Of a DNA stretch of 32,153 nt, positions 1-9,039 are shown one piece after another. The notes under the pieces were generated by a model. It was not told the origin of the DNA and did no database searches. It saw nothing but the letters and a program-made list of their open reading frames with translations. The number at the start of each line of letters is the position of its first letter. Position 1 is the stretch's first letter. Where the stretch lies: the NCBI GenBank assembly GCA_030613515.1, contig JAUWLT010000006.1, positions 1 through 32,153 of the forward strand, given 5' to 3'. The translations under genes and the position numbers were made by a program. Source of the DNA: Desulfobulbaceae bacterium. Lineage in GTDB: Bacteria > Desulfobacterota > Desulfobulbia > Desulfobulbales > Desulfobulbaceae.

Positions 1-577
1 AAATGGGGGTAGGCGCCTACTCCTGAAACACAATGGGAAAACACCATCCCTCTACTAACCAGTTTACTGAAAGGGGTCACAAAATCGGTGATAACCGTTC
101 GCCAAACCGAATACAAACAACTATAGGTGGGTCCGTCCTAACCTACAAGATGGGTCAGTTTTTCGCCGGTGGTAACAGTCGATCAACAAAAGAGGCTCGC
201 ATCGCTTCATAACGTTTTTGCCAATCATGTTGTGGATGTGTAAAATAAGTTATATCTCGCATGAGATTGTTATCTCATGTGGCGCTATTAATGTCAATCG
301 CTAAAATCTAAAACGAATTTCAACTAACATGGCAACTCACCAGGTATCGTTTCCTGCAGCTTATAGTTGCTATTAATCAAGTGGTTACGCAGCTGGCAAG
401 GCTGTGCGTAGCAATTTTCTCAGATGATGGAGAAGTGTTTTAGTTTTTGTCTTATTTACACCTATACCGTCATTTAAAGTAACATTTTGTGCCTGTGGCA
501 CTGGTGGCAGGATAGGCAAAACTCAACTACCGTAATGCTTGGCGGTATTGACGAAATAATTCCAGCCAGGAATTATG

Positions 578-844
578 TTAACGCAAGGCGATACGCGAAA
601 ATCGGTGCTGAGCAGTGAACGCGCCGAAATGGGAGCATGTCATCCTGGTATAATTGACAATTTCGGAGACCTTGGCCTGGATTACTTCCGGCAGTAGTTG
701 GTCAAGTGAGAGCGCCGCCACCCCGGTCGCCACCCCTTTCAGGAATGTACGGCGGCGGAACCGAACCTACGGCAAACCGTTTTCTCCTTCTTTCAATGGT
801 TCTTCCGGATCTATTATACCCTTGGATTTGACTTCATCATTCAT
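578..844 (-). pseudogene. Decayed N-terminal fragment of a Tat-exported DMSO/TMAO-reductase-like molybdoenzyme
   Basis: Minus-strand reading after GGAGG SD: MNDEVKSKGIIDPEEPLKEGENGLP*VRFRRRTFLKGVATGVAALSLDQLLPEVIQAKVSEIVNYTRMTCSHFGAFTAQHRFSRIALR*. Contains a Tat motif (RRRTFLKG) and an SHFGAF motif typical of the DMSO/TMAO reductase N-terminus. In-frame TAG at 767-769, then early termination. Confidence 0.6.
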
Positions 845-1273
845 GATTACCTCCTTATCTGTTTTGCAGTTCTCTTTTGATAAACTGCTTCGTCCTCCAG
901 TTTTGGGATAAAAAGAAATCGCTTTATGGTGAGCGATTAAAAGAGAAAAAATGGGGGTTGGGTCTATAATTCCACCCGCAGCAAGTCATTAATATGTTAG
1001 GCACAAGGTGAACCTCCCGCTTTTGCTGATTTAACCGCCCTACGTGGATTCCTCACTCCAACCAAATATAATAACAACTATAAAATACTGTATGCCAAGT
1101 CAACCTTACCTTCTCTGTACATCTCTTAACAATCCGGTTGCCTATCGCCGGTTAACCTTACCTCATAACATCTCTACTCTTGAAAAATGATCTGATCTGC
1201 TACAGGGTGGCATCGAAAACGGTTAAGTTAAGTTAAAATCTTACGTGTACAGTAGAGCGATTTTTTAATTCTG

Positions 1274-1291
1274 AGCAGCGGACCCGCTGCT
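1274..1291. terminator. Stem-loop AGCAGCGG-AC-CCGCTGCT just after the hypothetical gene
   Basis: Perfect 8-bp inverted repeat; no U-tract on the minus-strand transcript, so terminator function is uncertain. Confidence 0.35.
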
Positions 1292-1302
1292 TAGAGTGGC
1301 TA

Positions 1303-1878
1303 TCAGAATTCTATGTAATCGTAGTCGACTACCTGATTATCGTTGTCTCCAATGGAGTTTTTTCGAAAATAGACCATCTTATCAAAAGTCGGCTTGTAGA
1401 TAAAAATGACAGAGTTTTCTTTTTTTACAAACCCTTCTGCCTGATATAGAGGGTAAGACCTGAAAAGAATCAGATTGTCTTTGTACTCCCAGATGATCAC
1501 ATTCGCAGTGCCTGCCAGGCTCTGCGTGGTTGTTTTCCGTTCTTCAATTTTTGGTCCCAGTCCAGTAACCATGTTGTTTACGAAATCATCATGTTGCAGT
1601 TGCTCAATCGGTCCATCATAATAATGAATCACTGCGATGAGCTGCTCCTCAAAGAGCTTAAACTCTATACGGTCAGATCCCTGTTTTGGATGATCCAAAC
1701 GAAATAGGGTCACATGAAAGGAATCCTCTTCAACAAAGTCGACCTCAGGGAAATGTTTCTCAATGACTGGAAATCGGCTGTTCCAGGGGATACCGTTGTA
1801 CCCAGCCACATCTTGGCCATATGCCGTACCTGCACAGGGAAAAAGAAAAAACAAAATATAGAAAAATTTTCGTTTCAT
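1303..1878 (-). CDS. Hypothetical exported protein with Sec signal peptide
   Basis: 191 aa ORF, hydrophobic N-terminal signal (MKRKFFYILFFLFPCAGTAYG), same strand as and 39 nt downstream of the torD-like gene. Confidence 0.7.
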   Translation of the reverse strand: MKRKFFYILFFLFPCAGTAYGQDVAGYNGIPWNSRFPVIEKHFPEVDFVEEDSFHVTLFRLDHPKQGSDRIEFKLFEEQLIAVIHYYDGPIEQLQHDDFVNNMVTGLGPKIEERKTTTQSLAGTANVIIWEYKDNLILFRSYPLYQAEGFVKKENSVIFIYKPTFDKMVYFRKNSIGDNDNQVVDYDYIEF

Positions 1879-1916
1879 TCCAACGAATCAAAATCTTCTG
1901 TTGAATAAAATAGTTC

Positions 1917-2522
1917 CTACTCACTGGCAATGAACTGTGAGGCAAGCATGGCCATCTCACGGTAAAAGGGTACATTCGCCTTTGCTGCAACTTTATCCAG
2001 AAAAGGTGGTGCCCAGGCAAGTAGATGCTCTGTCAGAAATCGTTGCTTAATCCGGCTCAGATTTTCAGCGAGTTACATATCATCATCGGCCTGAGCCTGC
2101 GCCAACCGTTCTTCAAGTTTCTGGACAAACTCAAGTTCAGCAGCAATATGATCCGGCATACCACCAAAAGACGATTGATAGCTCAGGCCGGTGGCCTCAA
2201 TAAACTTCTTGACTGCTACAGTATCCGCTCCCCATAGTTTCCCGTAATCCCCGTCCTCACGGACACGGTGAACCGATTCGTGGGGCGATATAAATGAACC
2301 CGGGCCAATGAAAAGACCGGTATATTCCACTGCCAGCTCTTCAAGCAGTTCGTTGGCCGGCCGACTATAAAAATCATCGCCCAGATCAACCCCCAACTCC
2401 TCAAGGACTCCCCTGAAACGGGGAGTCCTGAGATCTTCCAGAAAGTCAGAGGTGACTTCCCGGGCAAAAATTCGAGCCAGGAACCCGTATACGCTACCGA
2501 CCTGACTGTTCTTCTCTTCCAT
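1917..2522 (-). pseudogene. TorD/DmsD-family molybdoenzyme chaperone, interrupted by in-frame TAA
   Basis: ORF 2073-2522 matches a TorD-like pattern (PANELLEELAVEYTGLFIGPG...SPHESVHR). The same frame continues after TAA(2073-2075): LAENLSRIKQRFLTEHLLAWAPPFLDKVAAKANVPFYREMAMLASQFIASE*, a typical TorD C-terminus. Confidence 0.8.
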
Positions 2523-2552
2523 CTGTCACCTCATCTTCAGTTTTGTTTCTGC

Positions 2553-5084
2553 TTATGCTTTACTGATGGTTACTACTTCATCCATAAAGCGATGTTGACC
2601 GCTGATGGGATCAGGGGCATTAGCAATCAGCCAGTTGGGAAGAACGCCATAGGTGTCCCACCATTTCAGCTTCAGATCCGGGTCATTATCGCTTGCCATG
2701 ATGGATTTTTTACCGGACGCATAGCGGCCCGACTCTGTCCTGCCAAGATGAAAGGAGATGGCAATGGCGCCGGGAACTATCATTTCATTTACATATGCCT
2801 TAATGGACACCTCACCAATTTTTGAGGTGAGCTTTATCATCTCGCCATCTTTAATACCCAGCGAAGCGGCGGTTTTTGAGTTGATCCAGGCCGGATTGTC
2901 ATGGAACATCTCGGTGAGCCACTTGCAATGGGTGGAACGTGAATGTATCTGCACCGGTACTTTGTAGGTGGTCAGTATTAATTGATTCTTTGCCAGACCC
3001 TCATGTTCCGGGATTGGTTTCCAGCTTGGCAGCGGGGCAAACTCTTTGTCCTTTAACAGTGCTGAATAGAGTTCAAAATAACCGGTTTTGTTCACCTTGT
3101 CGGGTTTGAACCCCTTGTACACCTTATCGCCGATCTTCTGACCGACATAGCCTTTGTAGCTGTAGTGCATCTTATGGTAACCGTGCTTTTTGGCCTCTGC
3201 CTCGTCTTTGGCACCGGATTTTTTCCAGTTCCAATAGACACCGGTTGCCTCATCAAAGATAACACTCTCTTTCTGCAGATCGGCCGCTTTGATCTCTTTT
3301 TTATGACGGAAATAGGCAGGTTTTGCCTTGGGATCGTGATACACACCATGTTTTTTCATGTATTCGAAGGCGCCGCCGGGCAGGTCTTTGAGGGTTGGAG
3401 TCTTTTCGCAGGATTTCTGGACAAATTCTTCCATGGTATTAAAGCCAAGGGGCATGTCCATTCGATTGGCCAGGTCACAGAGTATGTCGCTGAAATTTCT
3501 ACACTCGCCAAGCGGTTCCACTGCCGGCTGTCGTAATTCGTATTCAGCAACCTGATTTGGTGAAACATTTCCATCCCAGTCCCAACGCTCAAGATAGGTC
3601 GTATCGGGCAGGATCAGGTCGGCCAGTCGACTGGATTCATCGTAGACAATATTTGAGGTAACCGTAAAGGGCATCAACTTCTCATCTGAGAGGACGTCGA
3701 TGTTCTCCTGGCATTCGCCGTTCACGTAGACCGGGTTGTAACAGTACCAGAAATAGATGTCGGGCCGACCATGTGAGCCGTCCTTGATCATCTTTAAAAC
3801 TGATTGGCACTCGCCATGGGTTGGGAGAGCAGAAATCGTACCATTGGTAATTTTAAGCTTCTTGGCTTTAGGTTTGACCTTGGGGCCTTTGGGATATTTC
3901 CATGACGGAGCAACTCCCGGACACCTGCCTCCTGGATTATCGATATTACCGGTGATCATGGCCAGCATCTGCGCTGCCCGTTCACCGTCGGTTCCATTGT
4001 AATGAGCAATCAGGCCACGATAGCTGATAACCACCGCTGCCTTGGCTTTGGCAAACTCCCTGGCGTATTTGGCAATATTTGTTGCAGCCACCCCACTGAT
4101 TTTCTCCGCCCATTCCGGAGTATACTGAGCCAGATGTTTTTTCAGGGCGGAAATTTTTTCATCCACCGGCACATTTACATTTTCAGTGGCTCTGATAAAG
4201 GTAAAAGCATCACGCTTGTAGAGATTTTCCTGCATGATCACATTACACATCGCCAGGATGACGGCCAAGTCGGTGCCGGGGCGTACCGGTTCCCATTTGG
4301 TTGATTTTGCGGCAGTATAGGACAATCTGACGTCAAAGGTGATCAGCGGAACATTGCGTGCTACCTTGGCCTTAATCAGTCGCTGTGAAGTTGGAATATG
4401 ATTGGTATGGGCCTCAAGTACACCGGAACCGAAGTTCAGCACATAGTCGGTGTTATCGAAATCCCAGTTGTCGTAATGTTTGCCCCAGGTTAGTTCCTGG
4501 GCTGTCCATTTCCCTCCCTCGCAGATGGAGGTATGGCCGGAGATGGTCTTGGAACCATAGGTCCCCATGAATACCGTTTTCGGCAGCTTGGAGGAACTGC
4601 CCTTGGCCCGACCATAGTGGTACATGAATTTTTCAGGATGGCCATCATCCCGCAGTTTTTTCATGCGGGCGGCGAGATCGGTCAGGGCCTCGTCCCAGGA
4701 GATACGTTTATATTTGCCATCTCCTCGTTTACCGACGCGTTTAAGAGGATAGAGAATCCTGTCCGGAAAGTAGACCTGGTTGACACCTGCCTGCCCTTTG
4801 GCACAGATCTTACCCAGACTGCGGATCGAGTTGGGCTGGCCTTCAATCTTGACTATCCGTCCATCTTCTACATAAGCGATTTTCGGATCTCTGGTCACAC
4901 AATTAAAACAAATAGTGGGAACGCCTTTTCTTTCCTTCCCTGTTACAGGAGAAAAATCGCGTCCTCCATCAGCAAGCTCAATGGAACCGGCGAGAACATT
5001 TGATGTTATACCCTTACCGGCTCCTATCAGTACACTGCTGGCCGCAGCCAGTTTCAACACACTACGGCGGCTGAGTTTTTTCAT
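2553..5084 (-). CDS. Tat-exported molybdopterin (bis-MGD) oxidoreductase catalytic subunit, PsrA/PhsA/TtrA-like
   Basis: 843 aa; Tat signal SRRSVLKLAAAS; Fe-S motif region TICFNCVTRDP...GKICAKGQAG; PDRILYPLKRVGKRG; candidate Mo-ligand Cys in GHTSICEGGK; molydop-binding C-terminal domain. Confidence 0.9.
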   Translation of the reverse strand: MKKLSRRSVLKLAAASSVLIGAGKGITSNVLAGSIELADGGRDFSPVTGKERKGVPTICFNCVTRDPKIAYVEDGRIVKIEGQPNSIRSLGKICAKGQAGVNQVYFPDRILYPLKRVGKRGDGKYKRISWDEALTDLAARMKKLRDDGHPEKFMYHYGRAKGSSSKLPKTVFMGTYGSKTISGHTSICEGGKWTAQELTWGKHYDNWDFDNTDYVLNFGSGVLEAHTNHIPTSQRLIKAKVARNVPLITFDVRLSYTAAKSTKWEPVRPGTDLAVILAMCNVIMQENLYKRDAFTFIRATENVNVPVDEKISALKKHLAQYTPEWAEKISGVAATNIAKYAREFAKAKAAVVISYRGLIAHYNGTDGERAAQMLAMITGNIDNPGGRCPGVAPSWKYPKGPKVKPKAKKLKITNGTISALPTHGECQSVLKMIKDGSHGRPDIYFWYCYNPVYVNGECQENIDVLSDEKLMPFTVTSNIVYDESSRLADLILPDTTYLERWDWDGNVSPNQVAEYELRQPAVEPLGECRNFSDILCDLANRMDMPLGFNTMEEFVQKSCEKTPTLKDLPGGAFEYMKKHGVYHDPKAKPAYFRHKKEIKAADLQKESVIFDEATGVYWNWKKSGAKDEAEAKKHGYHKMHYSYKGYVGQKIGDKVYKGFKPDKVNKTGYFELYSALLKDKEFAPLPSWKPIPEHEGLAKNQLILTTYKVPVQIHSRSTHCKWLTEMFHDNPAWINSKTAASLGIKDGEMIKLTSKIGEVSIKAYVNEMIVPGAIAISFHLGRTESGRYASGKKSIMASDNDPDLKLKWWDTYGVLPNWLIANAPDPISGQHRFMDEVVTISKA

Positions 5085-5150
5085 GGTTTTAATCCTCCTT
5101 ATATCTATAAAAAAACGATTATTTTCTACCAGCGTTATTTCAAGCTCGTC

Positions 5151-6017
5151 CTACTCAACTATATCGCGATACTCAGCCACTTTTTGTTCCTTGGGAAAGG
5201 AATAGTTTGCCAGTACCCCATCAGGGTCAATGTAAAAGATGTTGGGCATAGTTTTGGCCTGCGGCATCAAGGTGCTCTTGTCCCTGTTCTCTAAGAGTTT
5301 GAATTCTTTTGCAAGTTTGGCTACTTCACTGTTCGGATCATTGAGGTCACCAAAGATTCTGGCTCCGGGCGCGCAGGTATTGACACAGGCAGGGGTAATA
5401 CCTGCTGCAACCCGGTGTTCACAACCGGAACATTTAACAATGGAATGCTTTGTTTTGTCCTTGCCCGACATCCTGCGCATGTCATAGGTCCTGGCCCCAT
5501 AGGGACAGGCCTCAATACACTTGCCGCAACCGGTACAGGCATCATTATCAAAAAGAATCATACCGTCCGGTCTTCTATAGGTTGCCCCGCCCCTGTAGCG
5601 GATTTTTTTACCCTCAGGGGTTACAAAAACGCGACGATCTTTGGGATATTCAGGACACACCTTGACACAGGGAGGAACGGTCATATTGCCCACCTGTTCC
5701 GTGCCTTCGCAATGATTGCAGCGCCTGGGAATAAAGTCACGTTTTGTATCAGGGTAACTGCCGGATATTACCTGCTTAATCACTGTTCTAAAAGATCCTA
5801 AGGGTACGTCGTATTCAGACTTGCAGGCCACTGTGCAGGCCCGGCAACCGGTACAAAGCCGCAGATCCATAATCATGACCCAGTGGGGAGCCTTTGTTTC
5901 CGTTGCAGCCTCCACCGGTTTTGTTTTCAACATGGTAGCCGAAGCCAGCCCGGCTACCAGTGCAGCACCGGTAACTCCAAGCATCTCTCTCCGTCCGTTT
6001 TTTTCGCCTAACTCCAT
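5151..6017 (-). CDS. Tat-exported 4Fe-4S ferredoxin-type electron transfer subunit (PsrB/PhsB-like)
   Basis: Several CxxCxxCxxxC motifs (CTGCRACTVAC, CTGCGKCIEACPYGA), N-terminal GRREMLGVTGAAL. ATG at 6017 with GGAGG SD preferred over the 6170 start of the ORF track. Confidence 0.9.
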   Translation of the reverse strand: MELGEKNGRREMLGVTGAALVAGLASATMLKTKPVEAATETKAPHWVMIMDLRLCTGCRACTVACKSEYDVPLGSFRTVIKQVISGSYPDTKRDFIPRRCNHCEGTEQVGNMTVPPCVKVCPEYPKDRRVFVTPEGKKIRYRGGATYRRPDGMILFDNDACTGCGKCIEACPYGARTYDMRRMSGKDKTKHSIVKCSGCEHRVAAGITPACVNTCAPGARIFGDLNDPNSEVAKLAKEFKLLENRDKSTLMPQAKTMPNIFYIDPDGVLANYSFPKEQKVAEYRDIVE

Positions 6018-6096
6018 GACTTCCTCCCTGGTTAAGATTGATCCCTTTGTGGGATAGCTGCCCAGTTCCGGGACTGTAGACAGCCCGAAATATCTT

Positions 6097-7509
6097 CTAC
6101 TGTTCTGTTTCTGATTCAGCCGTCTCTGATTCAGCGACAAGGGGCTCCACCTCATCAAGCACGGTTTCAAAACTGGTCAGGGCATCATCAATAAGCATGA
6201 TGGAATATTTTTTGTTATGGATCCCGTTGCCGAATTCAACGATATCAAGACTCTTGCGTCCCTTCTCCATCAGAGCTTCAAACTCGCTGATCTGTTCGGC
6301 ACTCAACTGGTTTCTTGCTTTTTCCAGCAGATCTTTTACGCGCTGTTCTGTTTCCTTGCAAAAGGCAACTTCGCCCTGGACCTCTTTCTCCCAGTCGGCG
6401 AGCATCTTGTCATGATCCGGGCCATGGCAATCAACACATGTTTTGGCGGCACCTCGTACAACAGTCTCGCCACGCAGCTTTTTCTCCTCCTGGTGACAAC
6501 CCATGCAATTGGTTTTGGCTGCAAACATGAGACTCGGTGTAGCAGGCACATCACCACGCCGGGCTCCAACAAGCAATTGCTGCTGGTAACTATGATGATC
6601 CGGATGACAACTCCGGCAGGCAAGACGGGCCGGTTCCAGGAACTCGATTTCCTTATGTTGAATTTTCTGATGACAGTCAAAACAGGCGGCTTTCTGTTTG
6701 GCCACATGCTCGGCATGCATCAGCTTCATGTCGTCATCTTTTTTTAAGATTTCAGCATTGCTATGACAATTATCGCAACCACCAGGTATAAGAGAAGCAT
6801 CACCTATAATCAGCTGATAGTGACAGCTCTGGCAAGACACGCCGGCTTTCTCCAGGCTCTGGTGGGTGATAACCTTTTCATCGGGATTCAACGGCGCATC
6901 TTTTTTCTGCTGTTGCAACGGGGTGGTTGGAATGGCGTGGCAGAGGTTGCAGGCGGCCTTGCCCTTGTTGAATTCACTATGCTTGAAATGGCAAATATAA
7001 CACTGCTCAGCAGGTGCCTCAAAATGCTTGTCATCACTGGCTTTGACGTGACAGGTGGTGCAGTGCATCTCCTGGCCCGGAATTATTTTCTCATAATGGG
7101 CTTTATGGGTGAATGTGACTTTTTTTTCTTTACCGTAGTCCAGCTTTTTTTCCATGAATTGCTCTAACGGATGGCATTTGCTGGTAGTGCAGGAGATATC
7201 TGCAACATGGGTCGCCCGCCGCACCTCCTTGTCATCACTGGACAGATAGGTAAAGAGCTGGCCCAGCCCTTTAAATTTGGCATGCAGGGTCATCTTTTCG
7301 CCAGGCGCATAATGGCAATCCACACAGGCAACCTCTTCTTTGCCGGCCTTGCCATGCTTGGAGGTCTGCCAGGATGTGTAGGGCTTGTCCATGATGTGAC
7401 ACTTGGTGCCGCAGAAGGATGGTTGTGCGGTGTATGACTCAACCGAAAATACTCCGATAACAGCAATAAAAATGATCAAAACAATGATCAGTAAAATGCC
7501 ATTTTTCAT
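6097..7509 (-). CDS. Membrane-anchored multihaem c-type cytochrome (NapC/NirT-like N-terminus), 12 candidate haem motifs
   Basis: One N-terminal TM helix; ten CXXCH, one CX3CH (CGTKCH) and one CX4CH (CTTSKCH) counted in the translation. Confidence 0.92.
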   Translation of the reverse strand: MKNGILLIIVLIIFIAVIGVFSVESYTAQPSFCGTKCHIMDKPYTSWQTSKHGKAGKEEVACVDCHYAPGEKMTLHAKFKGLGQLFTYLSSDDKEVRRATHVADISCTTSKCHPLEQFMEKKLDYGKEKKVTFTHKAHYEKIIPGQEMHCTTCHVKASDDKHFEAPAEQCYICHFKHSEFNKGKAACNLCHAIPTTPLQQQKKDAPLNPDEKVITHQSLEKAGVSCQSCHYQLIIGDASLIPGGCDNCHSNAEILKKDDDMKLMHAEHVAKQKAACFDCHQKIQHKEIEFLEPARLACRSCHPDHHSYQQQLLVGARRGDVPATPSLMFAAKTNCMGCHQEEKKLRGETVVRGAAKTCVDCHGPDHDKMLADWEKEVQGEVAFCKETEQRVKDLLEKARNQLSAEQISEFEALMEKGRKSLDIVEFGNGIHNKKYSIMLIDDALTSFETVLDEVEPLVAESETAESETEQ

Positions 7510-7556
7510 CTAAACAGGCTCCTTTTTGTACAAAACACCCTCAATTATACATTTGT

Positions 7557-7572
7557 TGCACAAAGGATGCCA
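7557..7572 (-). promoter_or_regulatory. Sigma54 (-24/-12) promoter of the cytochrome/Fe-S/Mo operon
   Basis: Minus strand TGGCATCCTTTGTGCA versus consensus TGGCACN5TTGCW; GG-GC spacing exact, 2 mismatches; about 48 nt upstream of the cytochrome ATG. Confidence 0.75.
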
Positions 7573-7628
7573 AAGGAAAACTGCTGGAAATAAAAGGGGA
7601 AATTTATTTAATGCGGGGAGGGTTGTAT

Positions 7629-7658
7629 AAAAAATAGACACTCATCTGTCTATTTTTT
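7629..7658. terminator. Hairpin at the end of the response-regulator gene
   Basis: AAAAAATAGACA-ctcatc-TGTCTATTTTTT: 12-bp perfect stem with flanking A/T tracts on both strands. Confidence 0.65.
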
Positions 7659-9039
7659 AAGCAGAGGCGATTTTTTTCCTCAAGGTCATTCGATTAATGC
7701 CAAGCAGGTTGGCAGCCTGGACTTGGTTGCCGTTACAGAGATCAAGCGTTTTTTTGATTAAAATCTGCTCGACTTCGGATATCAGATGTCGGTAGGGACG
7801 TGATTCTCCTCCTTTGATAAGTTTGTCGATCTGTTGACCAACGATTTTTTCAAAATCACCTGCAGGTTCCTCCATTTTCTGAAGAATGCAGTCCTCAGCT
7901 GTAAGAATATTAGACTTGACCAGGACAATGGCCCGGCGAATGGTATTTTCCAGTTCCCGAATATTGCCCGGCCAGGAGTAATTGGAAAGTTTTTTCAGGG
8001 CTTCATCGCTGATACCTTCTACAGGCGGAGATACCTGGCGACCGTAACGGGAAAGAAAGTAGAGAATCAGATCCGGCAGGTCTGTTATTCGCTGTCTAAG
8101 TGGCGGAATTGCAATGGTCAGTACGTTAATCCTATGCAACAAGTCAGGTCGAAACCGGCCTTCAGCGGCCATTTGTTCAACATTTCTGTTGGTGGCGACA
8201 ATAAGCCGCACATCAGTTGTTAACTGCTTATTACTGCCCAGTCGCTCGAAGGTACCGTCCTGGAGGACACGTAGGACTTTAGCCTGGGCCGCAAGCGGCA
8301 GTTCACCGATCTCATCCAGAAACAGGGTTCCTTTATCACACTGCTCAAAGCGGCCGATTCGTTGCTTGGCAGCACCGGTAAAGGCCCCTGTTTCGTAACC
8401 AAACAGCTCACTTTCCACCAGTTCATAAGGCAGGGAAGCACAGTTCACCACCATGAACGGTGCCTCCTTACGCGCACTGTGCTGCCAGATGGCCCGGGCA
8501 GTCAGCTCTTTACCCACCCCGGTCTCACCGGTAACGAGAACCGGTAAATCAGATCCAGCCATCTGGCCGATCTTCTTGCACATGTTCAAGACTTCCGGGC
8601 TGGAACCGACAATACATTCCTGGTTTTCTGTTGCATCATTCCACTGTTTGCCGCAACCGCAATGCAGTTTTGCCTGCATCCTGCTGGAGCTAAGAGCCTT
8701 GTCGATTACCCGGCGCAGTTCATCATTGTCAAAGGGCTTGCTCACATAGTCAAAGGCCCCGTCTTTCATAGCCTGCATGGCGGAAGTGGAATCTGCAAAG
8801 GCGGTCATCATGATTATCGGTAGATGAGGATGACCTTCCTTTATGATCGCAAGTGCTTGCAATCCATCCATGCCCGGCATACGGATATCCATGAGCACAG
8901 CATTAGGTTCATCTCCGTCAACAGCCTGCACGGCCTCTTTGCCGTTTTTTGCGGTACGGATTGAGTATTCATCGCCAAAAGTCCGCTCAAAAGCATAACG
9001 GACCGCTTTTTCATCATCAACAATGAGCAGGGTTGTCAT
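7657..9039 (-). CDS. NtrC-type sigma54-dependent response regulator
   Basis: REC domain (MTTLLIVDDEKAVRYAF...VLMDIRMPGMDG), AAA+ motifs (GETGVGKE, ESELFGYETGAFTGA), C-terminal Fis-type HTH. ATG at 9039 overlaps the kinase by 23 nt. Confidence 0.92.
   Translation of the reverse strand: MTTLLIVDDEKAVRYAFERTFGDEYSIRTAKNGKEAVQAVDGDEPNAVLMDIRMPGMDGLQALAIIKEGHPHLPIIMMTAFADSTSAMQAMKDGAFDYVSKPFDNDELRRVIDKALSSSRMQAKLHCGCGKQWNDATENQECIVGSSPEVLNMCKKIGQMAGSDLPVLVTGETGVGKELTARAIWQHSARKEAPFMVVNCASLPYELVESELFGYETGAFTGAAKQRIGRFEQCDKGTLFLDEIGELPLAAQAKVLRVLQDGTFERLGSNKQLTTDVRLIVATNRNVEQMAAEGRFRPDLLHRINVLTIAIPPLRQRITDLPDLILYFLSRYGRQVSPPVEGISDEALKKLSNYSWPGNIRELENTIRRAIVLVKSNILTAEDCILQKMEEPAGDFEKIVGQQIDKLIKGGESRPYRHLISEVEQILIKKTLDLCNGNQVQAANLLGINRMTLRKKIASA

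Noticed and set aside
767-769. In-frame TAG in the molybdoenzyme fragment as a pyrrolysine codon
   Set aside because: The downstream frame loses homology and stops within ~60 codons, so decay is a simpler explanation; no pyl genes or PYLIS support in the window.
654-911. 85-aa plus-strand ORF
   Set aside because: Antisense to the Tat-signal molybdoenzyme fragment; no SD or family features.
2073-2075. torD TAA as programmed recoding
   Set aside because: TAA is not a known Sec or Pyl codon and no recoding element is evident; nonsense mutation or base error is more plausible.
4533-5003. 156-aa plus-strand ORF and other plus-strand ORFs within 2592-9901
   Set aside because: All lie antisense to well-supported minus-strand genes and lack recognisable motifs.
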